A stretch of 64,000 nt of DNA, taken from contig CM051005.1 in NCBI GenBank assembly GCA_027704905.1, positions 32,786,457 to 32,850,456 on the forward strand, given 5' to 3'. Below, piece after piece: positions 1 to 13,657 of the stretch (its first letter is position 1; the number at the start of each line of letters is the position of its first letter). The notes beneath the pieces were generated by a model. That model was not told the origin of the DNA, did not search any database, and saw nothing but the letters and a program-made list of their open reading frames with translations. The position numbers were made by a program, and so were the translations under genes. The DNA is from Muraenolepis orangiensis. Taxonomy: Eukaryota > Chordata > Actinopteri > Gadiformes > Muraenolepididae.

Positions 1-1475
1 TGAGTTTGTGTGTTCTCTCTCTGTTGGTTTAGTAGTGAGTTTGTGTGTTCTCTCTCTGTTGGTTTAGTAGTGAGTTTGTGTGTTCTCTCTCTGTTGGTTT
101 AGTAGTGAGTTTGTGTGTTCTCTCTCTGTTGGTTTAGTAGTGAGTTTGTGTGTTCTCTCCCTGTTGGTTTAGTAGTGAGTTTGTGTGTTCTCTCCCTGTT
201 GGTTTAGTAGTGAGTTTGTGTGTTCTCTCTCTGTTGGTTTAGTAGTGAGTTTGTGTGTTCTCTCCCTGTTGGTTTAGTAGTGAGTTTGTGTGTTCTCTCT
301 CTGTTGGTTTAGTAGTGAGTTTGTGTGTTCTCTCCCTGTTGGTTTAGTAGTGAGTTTGTGTGTTCTCTCCCTGTTGGTTTAGTAGTGAGTTGTGTGTTCT
401 CTCCCTGTTGGTTTAGTAGTGAGTTTGTGTGTTCTCTCCCTGTTGGTTTAGTAGTGAGTTTGTGTGTTCTCTCCCTGTTGGTTTAGTAGTGAGTTTGTGT
501 GTTCTCTCCTCTGTTGGTTTAGTAGTGAGTTTGTGTGTTCTCTCTCTGTTGGTTTAGTAGTGAGTTTGTGTGTTCTCTCTCTGTTGGTTTAGTAGTGAGT
601 TTGTGTGTTCTCTCCTCTGTTGTTTAGTAGTGAGTTTGTGTGTTCTCTCCCTGTTGGTTTAGTAGTGAGTTTGTGTGTTCTCTCCTCTGTTGGTTTAGTA
701 GTGAGTTTGTGTTCTCTCCCTGTTGGTTTAGTAGTGAGTTTGTGTGTTCTCTCTCTGTTGTTTAGTAGTGAGTGTGTGTGTTCTCTCTCTGTTGGTTTAG
801 TAGTGAGTTTGTGTGTTCTCTCTCTGTTGGTTTAGTAGTGAGTTTGTGTGTTCTCTCTCTGTTGGTTTAGTAGTGAGTTTGTGTGTTCTCTCCTCTGTTG
901 GTTTAGTAGTGAGTTTGTGTGTTCTCTCTCTGTTGGTTTAGTAGTGAGTTTGTGTGTTCTCTCCCTGTTGGTTTAGTAGTGAGTTTGTGTGTTCTCTCCC
1001 TGTTGGTTTAGTAGTGAGTTGTGTGTTCTCTCTCTGTTGGTTTAGTAGTGAGTTTGTGTGTTCTCTCCCTGTTGGTTTAGTAGTGAGTTGTGTGTTCTCT
1101 CCTCTGTTGGTTTAGTAGTGAGTTTGTGTTCTCTCCCTGTTGTTTAGTAGTGATTTTGTGTTCTCTCTCTGTTGTTTAGTAGTGAGTTTGTGTGTTCTCT
1201 CCTGTTGGTTTAGTAGTGAGTTTGTGTGTTCTCTCCCTGTTGGTTTAGTAGTGAGTTTGTGTGTTCTCTCTCTGTTGGTTTAGTAGTGAGTTTGTGTGTT
1301 CTCTCTCTGTTGGTTTAGTAGTGAGTTGTGTGTTCTCTCCATGTTGGTTTAGTAGTGAGTTTGTGTGTTCTCTCCATGTTGGTTTAGTAGTGAGTTTGTG
1401 TGTTCTCTCCCTGTTGTTTAGTAGTGAGTTTGTGTGTTCTCTCCCTGTTGGTTTAGTAGTGAGTTTGTGAGTTTG
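1..1475. repeat. 35-bp minisatellite
   Basis: About 42 head-to-tail units of roughly 35 bp (core gtgtgttctctctctgttgg followed by tttagtagtgagttt) fill the left edge of the window and run off it. Units vary mainly in the ctctct/ctccct part and by single-base deletions. Short open frames here are translations of the repeat and are not genes. Confidence 0.97.
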
Positions 1476-2466
1476 TGGCCCATCTCACACTTGGCACAGC
1501 ACTAAGGCCAGAGATATATTATCATATTAGTGGAGAATGATGTAATGCATTCCAAGACATTTTGTCCTTCGCACATCCTCTGGTCCCTCGGTAGATGACG
1601 TCACTGGGAGTTTGCGGCGTTGGGTAAGGTGTTATCGCCATCTTGTGGTCAAAACACGCCAATACGTAGAGAGTGGATTATGGAAAATCATGTTTTGTAG
1701 GCCTTGAAAATCTTTAACGGATTTGTAAACGTCCAGACTTTTCTTTTATTAAATAATGATCATTAAAGATTTTATTGATATGGTGCTTTTCTAAATACAC
1801 AAATAATCACTCTACATAACACATAAAACACAAGAGTAAAAGAAAACAAAAAAAACAACATCACTGAATAAAGAAAGACTTGAAAAAAGAATGAAGTAGA
1901 CTACACTTATAAACATGTTGGACATGTCGCCCAACTGTGGACAGTTCCAAGGTTGGCCACAGGGGGGGCTCTTGTGTGGACTCGCTGCTGGCCCGCTGCC
2001 TACAGCATAGCAGCAATCCAATCAGCGTTGACCTCCCTTCTGTTGGCTGGCTATATGCTGAACATCCAACCTTTGCTTAAGTCACTCGGTCAGTGATTAA
2101 AGTAACAAGTGAATGATGGACGGACGTCACCAGATCTCCCAGAAGATAAGTCAGCCGTTTCAATCTCAAAGTCAAACACTACAACATTTGAACACCTGTT
2201 GGGCTGAGAACATGGATGGATTAAAATAACTGGATCCAGTGTTGGAGGCCCCATTCCTTCCTATGGAAGCTGCTCAGTGGCGCATGAAGCCCAAAAGTGT
2301 CTCATGGATGTTCTGTCGGCGGTTTCCGGTCGTTGATTTTCCTTATATACTGATTATTTTAGCCACGCCCCTCCCACAATGCCTCTCGGCAGCTCGTTCA
2401 TGTGAACGGCAGCAGTCCGCGTTCACGTAGCAGCACTGACGTTCACCAGCTTGCTGGATGGTAGCT
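1476..2466. other. Unique sequence, no gene recognised
   Basis: Non-repetitive, AT-rich sequence becoming GC-richer near 2360-2450. That end has a cacgcccctccc box, several ATGs, and a final cag followed by gtgagt. It could be a promoter plus untranslated first exon, but no downstream coding exon can be tied to it. Confidence 0.4.
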
Positions 2467-2724
2467 GTTTAATCAGGTGAGTCTTGGACATGGATGTATT
2501 AAGGTTTAATCAGGTGAGTCTTGGACATGGATGTATTAAGGTTTAATCAGGTGAGTCTTGGACATGGATGTATTAAGGTTTAATCAGGTGAGTCTTGGAC
2601 ATGGATGTATTAAGGTTTAATCAGGTGAGTCTTGGACATGGATGTATTAAGGTTTAATCAGGTGAGTCTTGGACATGGATGTATTAAGGTTTAATCAGGT
2701 GAGTCTTGGACATGGATGTATTAA
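2467..2724. repeat. 37-bp tandem repeat, 7 units, each with a splice-donor consensus
   Basis: Seven almost identical 37-bp units beginning gtttaatcaggtgagtcttg. Each contains CAG|GTGAGT, a perfect vertebrate 5' splice-site consensus. The first unit directly follows the GC-richer stretch that could be a first exon. Confidence 0.95.
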
Positions 2725-3110
2725 ATGAACGGTCATTATAAATAACATTCATTATGATGAACCGCTATTGGTCATGTCAATGCAACAGAGGTAAGTTAAC
2801 ATTGATAATAAAGCTTAATATGACACAACGTTACACTTAAAACGGATATATGTCGGTTTGATCTTTGAATATGTGTCGTATTTTAAAAGCTTGTTATATT
2901 ATCAATGATGTGAAACATCTTTAATGTATCATTCCAATCATATTCATGTAGATGAATACATATTTCCCTCATTAGTTATTGGAAGACTATTTAGACTTCA
3001 GACTCGAAGTCTGAAGTAATATCAAATGGGAGTAAATTAATTACATTACTTTCAACCCCTGTGTCGATCATCCCTTTAATGTTAATATAATGAATGTGTT
3101 TTAGTCACTG
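2725..3110. other. AT-rich spacer with a 23-bp palindrome
   Basis: No coding signal is seen. At 2995-3017 there is a perfect 10-bp inverted repeat (acttcagact) around a cga loop. Confidence 0.5.
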
Positions 3111-3550
3111 TTTGAGCATAGAACTAAGCAGGCCTATTTGGCTACCATCTAGTATGGGGAGAACTTAAGAGCTTTATCCCCCAGGCTATCACTAGAACAC
3201 GGTACAAGGTGGAACCTCCTACTCACAAAGAATGGAAATATATCATATCATTTATAGAATGGGGAAAAAGCACACGTCCACTGAGACTACAAGAATCACC
3301 ATTTGAAGACGAATGGGAGAAATGGACATCGATTACTAACAGACTTGGTACAACTGAAATAACCAATGGACAAATGAGAATGTGCCTCCAAACTGCTTTC
3401 ATTGTGCTTCGGCCCTTGCCCTTTGGATTGTAGCCTCAAGGGATTGTTTTATGGCACTTAAAAACATATCATTCCCCAAATCTGTAAAATTAACTCTCAA
3501 TCTTTTAAAAATACGCCAGGGCAGTGAAATGTAATGCAAGGATGCCTGAC
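3111..3550 (+). pseudogene. L1-like LINE ORF2 C-terminal fragment (copy A)
   Basis: The readable segment at about 3190-3432 contains an EWKYIISFIEW motif followed by a later F-x3-W-x2-W motif. This resembles the extreme C-terminus of L1/Tx1-type ORF2 proteins of fish. It ends at TAG 3431-3433 and is followed by AT-rich 3'-UTR-like sequence. The same fragment opens copy B at 13658 and, shortened by a gap, copy C at 44082. It is a dead 5'-truncated piece. The assignment rests on motif resemblance only. Confidence 0.45.
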
Positions 3551-3779
3551 ACTTTCTCCACCTAAATCCTGAACGAATGTATTAGTATTCTTTTTTAAGT
3601 AGGCTAATGCTAGCAAGCTGAATAACAAACTAGCTAAAATATAATAATGCTAATGCGTGATCACATTCATGTGTATAATAGACAATTAAGGTATTAGCAG
3701 TGTATTTGTGCTTAATGCTACATTGGAATCCTAAATTAAAGAATGCAATTGAAATGTCCATACCACTCAACCTTTTACA

Positions 3780-4345
3780 CCAATATTTGACAGTTTTCCA
3801 CACCGTGATAAGGCCGGGATGTCTGAGTGGGCCAGAAAGGTTCATCGCAAGAATAGGAAGCCATCCCTCCATTCCCGCATATGTTCTCTACATTTCACAG
3901 AGGAGTGTTTTCACATGAGCAACCCACACACCTGGCGTCCCTTTACTTCTTTGCTAGATCGTACGTTGTACTCCTTCGATGACACCGTAGCAGGCTTCTG
4001 GTAATCTACTCACCTGTCTACTACCTGCCGGTACTCCGCTGATCGACCTCCCGGTATCCAGACCCCTGGCCTGTCCCCGACCGTTCTACTATTGTGTTTA
4101 CTTTAATAAAGCCTCACGTTAGTGCTTCACTGTGTCTTTGGTCTGCGTTCTGGGTCCTACCAACACTACACCCTGACAAGACGACTACGTTCAACTGCTG
4201 TCCCAACCATGTTTGCCGTCCCAAGTGTCAACACAACAGCCGAGACACAGGTAAGTATGCCCACAGAGGTAAGTGACACTGTTTCCTTGGTTCACTCGTA
4301 CTACAATGTGTCAGAGATGGAAGTGACTACAACACAGCAAGATTG
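3780..4345 (+). pseudogene. THAP-domain exon of P-element/THAP9-like transposon (copy A, truncated)
   Basis: Around 3819-3925 the frame reads a THAP-type core: W-x2-K-V-H-R, then R-I-C-S-L-H-F-T-E-E-C-F. The Cys and His belong to the C2CH zinc module. After an inserted LTR fragment the reading resumes at about 4185 with LRSTAVPTMF, matching the AVP-x-F signature that ends THAP domains. An acidic linker follows. Copy A keeps 36 bp of the THAP core that B and C have lost. The transposase body is missing here: the sequence breaks at about 4345 into a 10-bp repeat. THAP domains bind transposon ends in P-type elements; this copy cannot encode a working protein. Confidence 0.7.
3955..4178 (+). mobile_element. 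LTR fragment inside the THAP exon (copy A)
   Basis: A 224-bp stretch with AATAAA and a terminal ...ccctgaca splits the THAP coding sequence. It is clearly related, in opposite orientation, to the solo LTR at 22327-22943: shared blocks include ctactacctgccggtactcc and the end segment ggtctgcgttctgggtc. The left end appears truncated, so a target duplication cannot be called. Equivalent pieces lie at 14479-14702 and 44601-44824. Confidence 0.65.
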
Positions 4346-4349
4346 CATT

Positions 4350-4506
4350 GTGATCGGGGGTGATCGGGGGTGATCGGGGGGTGATCGGGGGGTGATCGGG
4401 GGTGATTCGGGGGTGATCGGGGGGTGATCGGGGGTGTTCGGGGGTGATCGGGGGTGATCGGGGGTGATCGGGGGTGATCGGGGGTGATCGGGGGTGATCG
4501 GGGGCT
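4350..4506. repeat. 10-bp minisatellite (gatcgggggt)
   Basis: About 15 units of gatcgggggt with occasional 9- or 11-bp variants replace the P-element body in copy A. The proline/threonine-rich minus-strand frames here are repeat translations. A poly-C run follows at about 4560-4579. Confidence 0.95.
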
Positions 4507-4849
4507 GGGATCTAGTTGGACTCCTGGCTTTCTGCTGCTTGTTGTCCCCATCCATTAACCCCCCCCCCCCCCCCCCCCCACACAGGAAAAAGTAGTTCCT
4601 TGTATATATAAGTTCTTTATATGTATATATATGTATTTTCTTGTCTTGTGTATGTATGTACTGTAAGTTGTGTTTTGTTTTGTGTTCCCACTTGAAGCCT
4701 GCACCTTGACGTGGTGAGTGGCTTCAAAACTAAGACAGGCTGTTATGTTTGATGGATTTGTTAGTTATTTTTAATACTATTTCAAAAGTATTATTACATT
4801 TATTGTTAAATAACTAAATTAAACAATACAGTTTAAAATGGTTTGTTTG

Positions 4850-5009
4850 TATTTGCTATATTTGCTCCTTGCCTCCGCAAGCCAATCAAACCCTTACACT
4901 TACAGAAGGCAGCAGCGCGCCTGGTGCTTAACTTACCTTCTCATGTTCCCCTCTCTTCCAGGACCTCCATTGGCTTTCAGTAATCGCCTGCATTCAATTC
5001 AAGACACTG
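4850..5009 (+). pseudogene. L2-type LINE, ORF2 C-terminal segment upstream of minisatellite (copy A)
   Basis: In one frame, after small indels, the sequence carries the L-x-L-Q-K-A-A-A-R-L-V and L-x-W-L-S-V blocks typical of the region after the reverse transcriptase in CR1/L2 LINEs. It ends in FKTLVLAYKVL, where the minisatellite begins. The downstream part of the same LINE is at 7196-7790. Confidence 0.65.
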
Positions 5010-7195
5010 GTACTGGCCTACAAGGTACTGGCCTACAAGGTACTGGCCTACAAGGTACTGGCCTACAAGGTACTGGCTACAAGGTACTGGCCTACAAGGT
5101 ACTGGCCTACAAGGTACTGGCTACAAGGTACTGGCTACAAGGTACTGGCCTACAAGGTACTGGCCTACAAGGTACTGGCTACAAGGTACTGGCCTACAAG
5201 GTACTGGCTACAAGGTACTGGCCTACAAGGTACTGGCCTACAAGGTACTGGCCTACAAGGTACTGGCTACAAGGTACTGGCCTACAAGGTACTGGCCTAC
5301 AAGGTACTGGCCTACAAGGTACTGGCCTACAAGGTACTGGCCTACAAGGTACTGGCTACAAGGTACTGGCCTACAAGGTACTGGCCTACAAGGTACTGGC
5401 CTACAAGGTACTGGCCTACAAGGTACTGGCCTACAAGGTACTGGCCTACAAGGTACTGGCCTACAAGGTACTGGCCTACAAGGTACTGGCTACAAGGTAC
5501 TGGCCTACAAGGTACTGGCCTACAAGGTACTGGCCTACAAGGTACTGGCTACAAGGTACTGGCCTACAAGGTACTGGCCTACAAGGTACTGGCCTACAAG
5601 GTACTGGCCTACAAGGTACTGGCCTACAAGGTACTGGCCTACAAGGTACTGGCTACAAGGTACTGGCTACAAGGTACTGGCCTACAAGGTACTGGCCTAC
5701 AAGGTACTGGCCTACAAGGTACTGGCCTACAAGGTACTGGCTACAAGGTACTGGCCTACAAGGTACTGGCTACAAGGTACTGGCCTACAAGGTACTGGCC
5801 TACAAGGTACTGGCCTACAAGGTACTGGCTACAAGGTACTGGCTACAAGGTACTGGCCTACAAGGTACTGGCTACAAGGTACTGGCTACAAGGTACTGGC
5901 CTACAAGGTACTGGCTACAAGGTACTGGCTACAAGGTACTGGCCTACAAGGTACTGGCCTACAAGGTACTGGCCTACAAGGTACTGGCCTACAAGGTACT
6001 GGCCTACAAGGTACTGGCTACAAGGTACTGGCTACAAGGTACTGGCCTACAAGGTACTGGCCTACAAGGTACTGGCCTACAAGGTACTGGCCTACAAGGT
6101 ACTGGCCTACAAGGTACTGGCCTACAAGGTACTGGCTACAAGGTACTGGCCTACAAGGTACTGGCCTACAAGGTACTGGCCTACAAGGTACTGGCTACAA
6201 GGTACTGGCTACAAGGTACTGGCCTACAAGGTACTGGCCTACAAGGTACTGGCTACAAGGTACTGGGCTACAAGGTACTGGCCTACAAGGTACTGGCCTA
6301 CAAGGTACTGGCCTACAAGGTACTGGCCTACAAGGTACTGGCTACAAGGTACTGGCCTACAAGGTACTGGCTACAAGGTACTGGCCTACAAGGTACTGGC
6401 TACAAGGTACTGGCCTACAAGGCCGGCCTACAAGGTACTGGCCTACAAGGTACTGGCTACAAGGTACTGGCCTACAAGGTACTGGCCACAAGGTACTGGC
6501 TACAAGGTACTGGCTACAAGGTACTGGCCTACAAGGTACTGGCCTACAAGGTACTGGCCTACAAGGTACTGGCTACAAGGTACTGGCCTACAAGGTACTG
6601 GCCTACAAGGTACTGGCCTACAAGGTACTGGCTACAAGGTACTGGCCTACAAGGTACTGGCCTACAAGGTACTGGCTACAAGGTACTGGCCTACAAGGTA
6701 CTGGCTACAAGGTACTGGCCTACAAGGTACTGGCTACAAGGTACTGGCCTACAAGGTACTGGCCTACAAGGTACTGGCTACAAGGTACTGGCTACAAGGT
6801 ACTGGCCTACAAGGTACTGGCCTACAAGGTACTGGCCTACAAGGTACTGGCTACAAGGTACTGGCCTACAAGGTACTGGCCTACAAGGTACTGGCTACAA
6901 GGTACTGGCCTACAAGGTACTGGCCTACAAGGTACTGGCTACAAGGTACTGGCTACAGGTACTGGCTACAAGGTACTGGCCTACAAGGTACTGGCTACAA
7001 GGTACTGGCCTACAAGGTACTGGCTACAAGGTACTGGCCTACAAGGTACTGGCCTACAAGGTACTGGCCTACAAGGTACTGGCTACAAGGTACTGGCTAC
7101 AAGGTACTGGCCTACAAGGTACTGGCCTACAAGGTACTGGCCTACAAGGTACTGGCCTACAAGGTACTGGCCTACAAGGCCCCGGCCTACAAGGC
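5010..7195. repeat. 14/15-bp minisatellite born from LINE codons (copy A)
   Basis: About 2.2 kb of interspersed 15-bp (gtactggcctacaag) and 14-bp (gtactggctacaag) units. The 15-mer is exactly the LINE codons Val-Leu-Ala-Tyr-Lys at the left border. All three forward frames of the unit lack stop codons (VLAYK, YWPTR, TGLQG), so an open frame of about 800 codons persists through the 14-mer frameshifts. It is not a protein gene. Confidence 0.97.
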
Positions 7196-7790
7196 CCCTC
7201 GCTCCAGCCCAAACACTCCGCTCAACAATCTCAGTGGGACGACTGGTACCTCCATCACTAAGGACCGGCAAATAAGTCCCAACTCTCCTTGTGGCTCCAC
7301 GGTGGAATGAGCTACCGGCCGTCGTCAGGACGGCAGAGACGCTGGCCACTTTCCGCAAGAGACTCCAAACACACCTGCTGAGAGTCCACCTGGACTCTGC
7401 TTCACCAGCCCTCCCCTTTGATGCACTGTGGATTCATATTGGCACTAAATCCTTGTGCTTTTATGACTTGGAAAATCCTTGTGCTTTTTATGGTCTTTGT
7501 ACTTTGTGCTCATGGTGCCCTCACACCATAGCGGATGCTGAAACCTATGAGTTGCGTGTAAAAAAGATTACGCAACTGGTGTGGTGTGAGGGCACCATAA
7601 TAAGCACTTTGTTTTTTAACATATTGTACGTTCATGTTGTTGATCACTTTAGGACATTACCAGGCATCCTAGTAGTTGGGAAGATTTTCTCTATTGGCCT
7701 GCAATTGGGAATGCTGGGAACTTTCAAATTACTTCGACTTACTTTCTTGTAAGTCGCTTTGGATGAAAGCAAATGTCAAATGTATTATTT
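7196..7790 (+). pseudogene. L2-type LINE 3' end (copy A)
   Basis: After the array the LINE C-terminus resumes. A segment at about 7291-7400 reads APRWNELPAVVRTAETLATF then a TFRKRLQTHLLR block, the conserved end of CR1/L2 ORF2. It is followed by a 3' UTR ending in gtcgctttggatgaaagcaaatgt, the shared fish L2/SINE tail. Copy A keeps about 90 bp near 7256-7345 that are deleted in B and C. Confidence 0.7.
7513..7597. mobile_element. 85-bp MITE, present only in copy A
   Basis: A 15-bp perfect terminal inverted repeat (tggtgccctcacacc at left, its complement at right) bounds an insertion absent at the matching site in B (about 19826) and C (about 49983). Flanking trinucleotides tca and taa around an empty-site tta fit a decayed 3-bp TWA duplication, as in PIF/Harbinger MITEs. 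Confidence 0.6.
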
Positions 7791-8285
7791 ATCACTGTGC
7801 ATGGATATCATTATAGATTATACATTATTATTATAGGCTGTTATATATGTTATAAAGTAAATGACAACAACGATATTACAACATTAAACTATTGGGCTAA
7901 AACCATGGATGTATCAATGAGACACATAAACCAACATATCATCAGGATCGGAGAAAATAAAAATAAACCCATTCAAAATGTGCTGTATCCATGGATGTAG
8001 AGATGTTCCACTGTGGCTTTGACCTGCATGATAGTAGTAAATAGTAAATAGTAAATGATATTCAGCTACATTCAACTCTGTTTATGTTGTGTTGTGTAGT
8101 TTGTAGAGACTTTAATTAATGTTTATTGCATTAACTTTATGTATTCAAACATTCACAATAAAGGAGTTACTGCATACAGCCCACGGAAGTATTATAAGAT
8201 GATACAAGTTATAAATTACAGCCAATATCTGCAGTATATCCATTATTAGTTATTGTAATCCATCCATGATACAGATAGCAGGAAG
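7791..8285. other. Spacer with empty site of the gypsy-1 insertion
   Basis: AT-rich, non-coding. The block at about 7840-7860 (ctgttatatatgttataaag) is the uninterrupted version of the site that in B and C carries gypsy-1 with an atat duplication. Homology to B ends at about 8150, the left edge of a deletion in B and C. Confidence 0.7.
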
Positions 8286-8291
8286 CCTGTA

Positions 8292-8360
8292 GAACCATGG
8301 TGCAGAACCATGGTGCAGAACCACGGTGCAGAACCACGGTGCAGAACCACGGTGCAGAAC
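8292..8360. repeat. 13-bp tandem repeat (agaaccacggtgc)
   Basis: Five units, the first two with catggtgc in place of cacggtgc. No coding role is seen. Confidence 0.9.
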
Positions 8361-8617
8361 AGGATTTGTCCCATGAACGCGCTAGCCGTGCAGTCCCGTG
8401 GGTCTGATGCCGGTTTTTAGGACTTTTAGGACCTAATGATTCAAGGGCTATTCAAGTGTTTGTTCTGGGAAGTTAATTTCCTTATATAAATGATATGCTG
8501 ATTCAAAGACGTCTCTTTCCCCATGTTAGTCAAGGGAAAAAAGTTTTGGGCCAACGGTACCGTGTGACATCACGTGACTTGTAATTCCACCGTTTGGCCA
8601 CTACGAAAATTAGCGTC

Positions 8618-9472
8618 AACGCTTGGCTTACTTCCTGGGGGCTTGGCCTACTCCCTGGGGGCTTGGTCTACTCCCTGGGGGCTTGGCCTAGTCCCTTGGG
8701 GCTTGGCCTACTCCCTGTGGGCTTAGCCTACTCCCTGGGGGCTTGGTCTACTCCCTGGGGGCTTGGCCTACTCCGTAGGGGCTTGGTCTACTCCCTGGGG
8801 GCTTGGTCTACTCCCTAGGGGCTTGGTCTACTCCCTGGGGGCTTGGTCTACTCCCTGGGGGCTTGGCCTACTCCCTGGGGGCTTGGTCTACTCCCTGGGG
8901 GCTTGGTCTACTCCCTTGGGGCTTGGTCTACTCCCTGGGGGCTTGGTCTACTCCCTGGGGGCTTGGTCTACTCCCTTGGGGCTTGGTCTACTCCCTGGGG
9001 GCTTGGTCTACTCCCTAGGGGCTTGGTCTACTCCGTGGGGGCTTGGTCTACTCCCTAGGGGCTTGGTCTACTCCCTGGGGGCTTGGTCTACTCCCTGGGG
9101 GCTTGGTCTACTCCCTGGGGGCTTGGTCTACTCCCTAGGGGCTTGGTCTACTCCCTGGGGGCTTGGTCTACTCCCTGGGGGCTTGGTCTACTCCCTGGGG
9201 GCCTGGTCTACTCCCTGGGGGCTTGGCCTACTCCCTGGGGGCTTGGTCTACTCCCTGGGGGCTTGGCCTACTCCCTGGGGGCCTGGTCTACTCCCTGGGG
9301 GCTTGGCCTACTCCCTGGGGGCCTGGTCTACTCCCTGGGGGCTTGGCCTACTCCCTGGGGGCTTGGTCTACTCCCTGGGGGCCTGGTCTACTCCCTGGGG
9401 GCTTGGTCTACTCCCTGGGGGCTTGGTCTACTCCCTGGGGGCCTGGTCTACTCCCTGGGGGCTTGGCCTCAC
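8618..9472. repeat. 20-bp minisatellite upstream of the SLAM-like gene
   Basis: About 42 units of gcttggtctactccctgggg, in almost perfect 20-bp register, end 92 bp before the gene's start codon. Because 20 is not a multiple of 3, each frame cycles through the same Gly/Leu/Trp-rich peptide without stops, which explains the long open frames. It is absent from B and C, which lost this whole segment. Confidence 0.97.
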
Positions 9473-9563
9473 TCAACTATATTGTTCTTAGCCAGTGTGA
9501 TCATTGACTCACAGACCAACAGACTAACCTTTACACCGTGTGTCAGGCGATATCCCAGAGAAC

Positions 9564-11905
<2,342 letters not shown>

Positions 11906-12608
11906 AAGGTTGCCGGTTCAATCCCCTTCTACCTGGCTTCGGCAAGATGAATGTCAGGTTTCTGCTTTGGATGTTTGGAGCTTCTTGTCTTGTTTCTGTT
12001 CCACAGTACATAACCCAAACCCCCCTCCCCTCACTCCCTCCCCCTCCTGAGTACCTCCCCTTAGAGAATAATACTAATACATATTAAAAAATAAATAATA
12101 ATAATAATAATAATATTAATAATAATAACAATAAAAAAATAAATATATAATAATTAAAATTTTCATAATAAATAAACACAATTCAAATAATTCATAAATA
12201 AGTAGACCTTAACCCAAATACAGACCACCCACACATACCCAGACGTCTACTTTTTAATGGTGAATTAATGAATGACTAAGATAGATCCTTACATGGCGAA
12301 AACCCGCCCCCAAAACTCTGGGCGCTCGGGTCCGGGAGTTTTACAATGGACTTCAATGGGAGTTTACGAAGGACGTTCCTCTGTACTCATTTAAATGAGC
12401 TGTAGGGGGCGCTGTTGGTGCTTTGACACGGGGACACGATTGTTGTCCCTTCAAAGTGTTAAAATAATAACTTTACTAATTTTAGTATTAAGTATTAAGT
12501 ATTTTCACAGATGAATCTGTTAAATTGATGTGTATTTATTTTTCTGAGAAATTGTAGGGAGGATGGTCCTCCCTTTCCTCAATGGACGAGCCTCCACTGA
12601 TATATACC

Positions 12609-12652
<44 letters not shown>

Positions 12653-12657
12653 GGTAT
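11906..12657. other. 3' flank of the SLAM-like gene up to the gap
   Basis: Starts with tRNA-SINE-like words (gttgccggttcaatcccc), then AT-rich simple repeats, then a GC-richer block near 12300-12420 that is shared with B and C. It ends in a (TA)n tract with ccggtat borders at the gap. No gene is seen. Confidence 0.6.
12090..12095 (+). terminator. Possible polyadenylation signal of the SLAM-like gene
   Basis: AATAAA 185 bp after the stop codon. It sits in an AT-rich stretch with many taa repeats, so it may be chance. Confidence 0.3.
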
Positions 12658-13657
12658 NNNNNNNNNNNNNNNNNNNNNNNNNNNNNNNNNNNNNNNNNNN
12701 NNNNNNNNNNNNNNNNNNNNNNNNNNNNNNNNNNNNNNNNNNNNNNNNNNNNNNNNNNNNNNNNNNNNNNNNNNNNNNNNNNNNNNNNNNNNNNNNNNNN
12801 NNNNNNNNNNNNNNNNNNNNNNNNNNNNNNNNNNNNNNNNNNNNNNNNNNNNNNNNNNNNNNNNNNNNNNNNNNNNNNNNNNNNNNNNNNNNNNNNNNNN
12901 NNNNNNNNNNNNNNNNNNNNNNNNNNNNNNNNNNNNNNNNNNNNNNNNNNNNNNNNNNNNNNNNNNNNNNNNNNNNNNNNNNNNNNNNNNNNNNNNNNNN
13001 NNNNNNNNNNNNNNNNNNNNNNNNNNNNNNNNNNNNNNNNNNNNNNNNNNNNNNNNNNNNNNNNNNNNNNNNNNNNNNNNNNNNNNNNNNNNNNNNNNNN
13101 NNNNNNNNNNNNNNNNNNNNNNNNNNNNNNNNNNNNNNNNNNNNNNNNNNNNNNNNNNNNNNNNNNNNNNNNNNNNNNNNNNNNNNNNNNNNNNNNNNNN
13201 NNNNNNNNNNNNNNNNNNNNNNNNNNNNNNNNNNNNNNNNNNNNNNNNNNNNNNNNNNNNNNNNNNNNNNNNNNNNNNNNNNNNNNNNNNNNNNNNNNNN
13301 NNNNNNNNNNNNNNNNNNNNNNNNNNNNNNNNNNNNNNNNNNNNNNNNNNNNNNNNNNNNNNNNNNNNNNNNNNNNNNNNNNNNNNNNNNNNNNNNNNNN
13401 NNNNNNNNNNNNNNNNNNNNNNNNNNNNNNNNNNNNNNNNNNNNNNNNNNNNNNNNNNNNNNNNNNNNNNNNNNNNNNNNNNNNNNNNNNNNNNNNNNNN
13501 NNNNNNNNNNNNNNNNNNNNNNNNNNNNNNNNNNNNNNNNNNNNNNNNNNNNNNNNNNNNNNNNNNNNNNNNNNNNNNNNNNNNNNNNNNNNNNNNNNNN
13601 NNNNNNNNNNNNNNNNNNNNNNNNNNNNNNNNNNNNNNNNNNNNNNNNNNNNNNNNN
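12658..13657. other. Assembly gap, exactly 1000 N
   Basis: Round-number N run between copies A and B of the duplicon. Its true length is unknown. Open frames drawn across it are meaningless. Confidence 1.

Noticed and set aside
1..1475. CRISPR-like regular repeats
   Set aside because: Units are contiguous with no unique spacers, in a vertebrate genome. This is a minisatellite.
4838..7261. 807-codon open frame (and 920-, 974- and 898-codon frames at 16968, 47063 and 47191)
   Set aside because: They are readings of the 14/15-bp minisatellite, which lacks stops in all three forward frames. Overlapping frames are equally long, and the only real coding signal is the LINE at the borders.
12006..12050. 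A further receptor exon after ctgttccacag
   Set aside because: An acceptor-like site and a short proline-rich frame exist, but the homologous minus-strand gene ends at the same place as the 11905 stop, so reading through to TAG is the better model.
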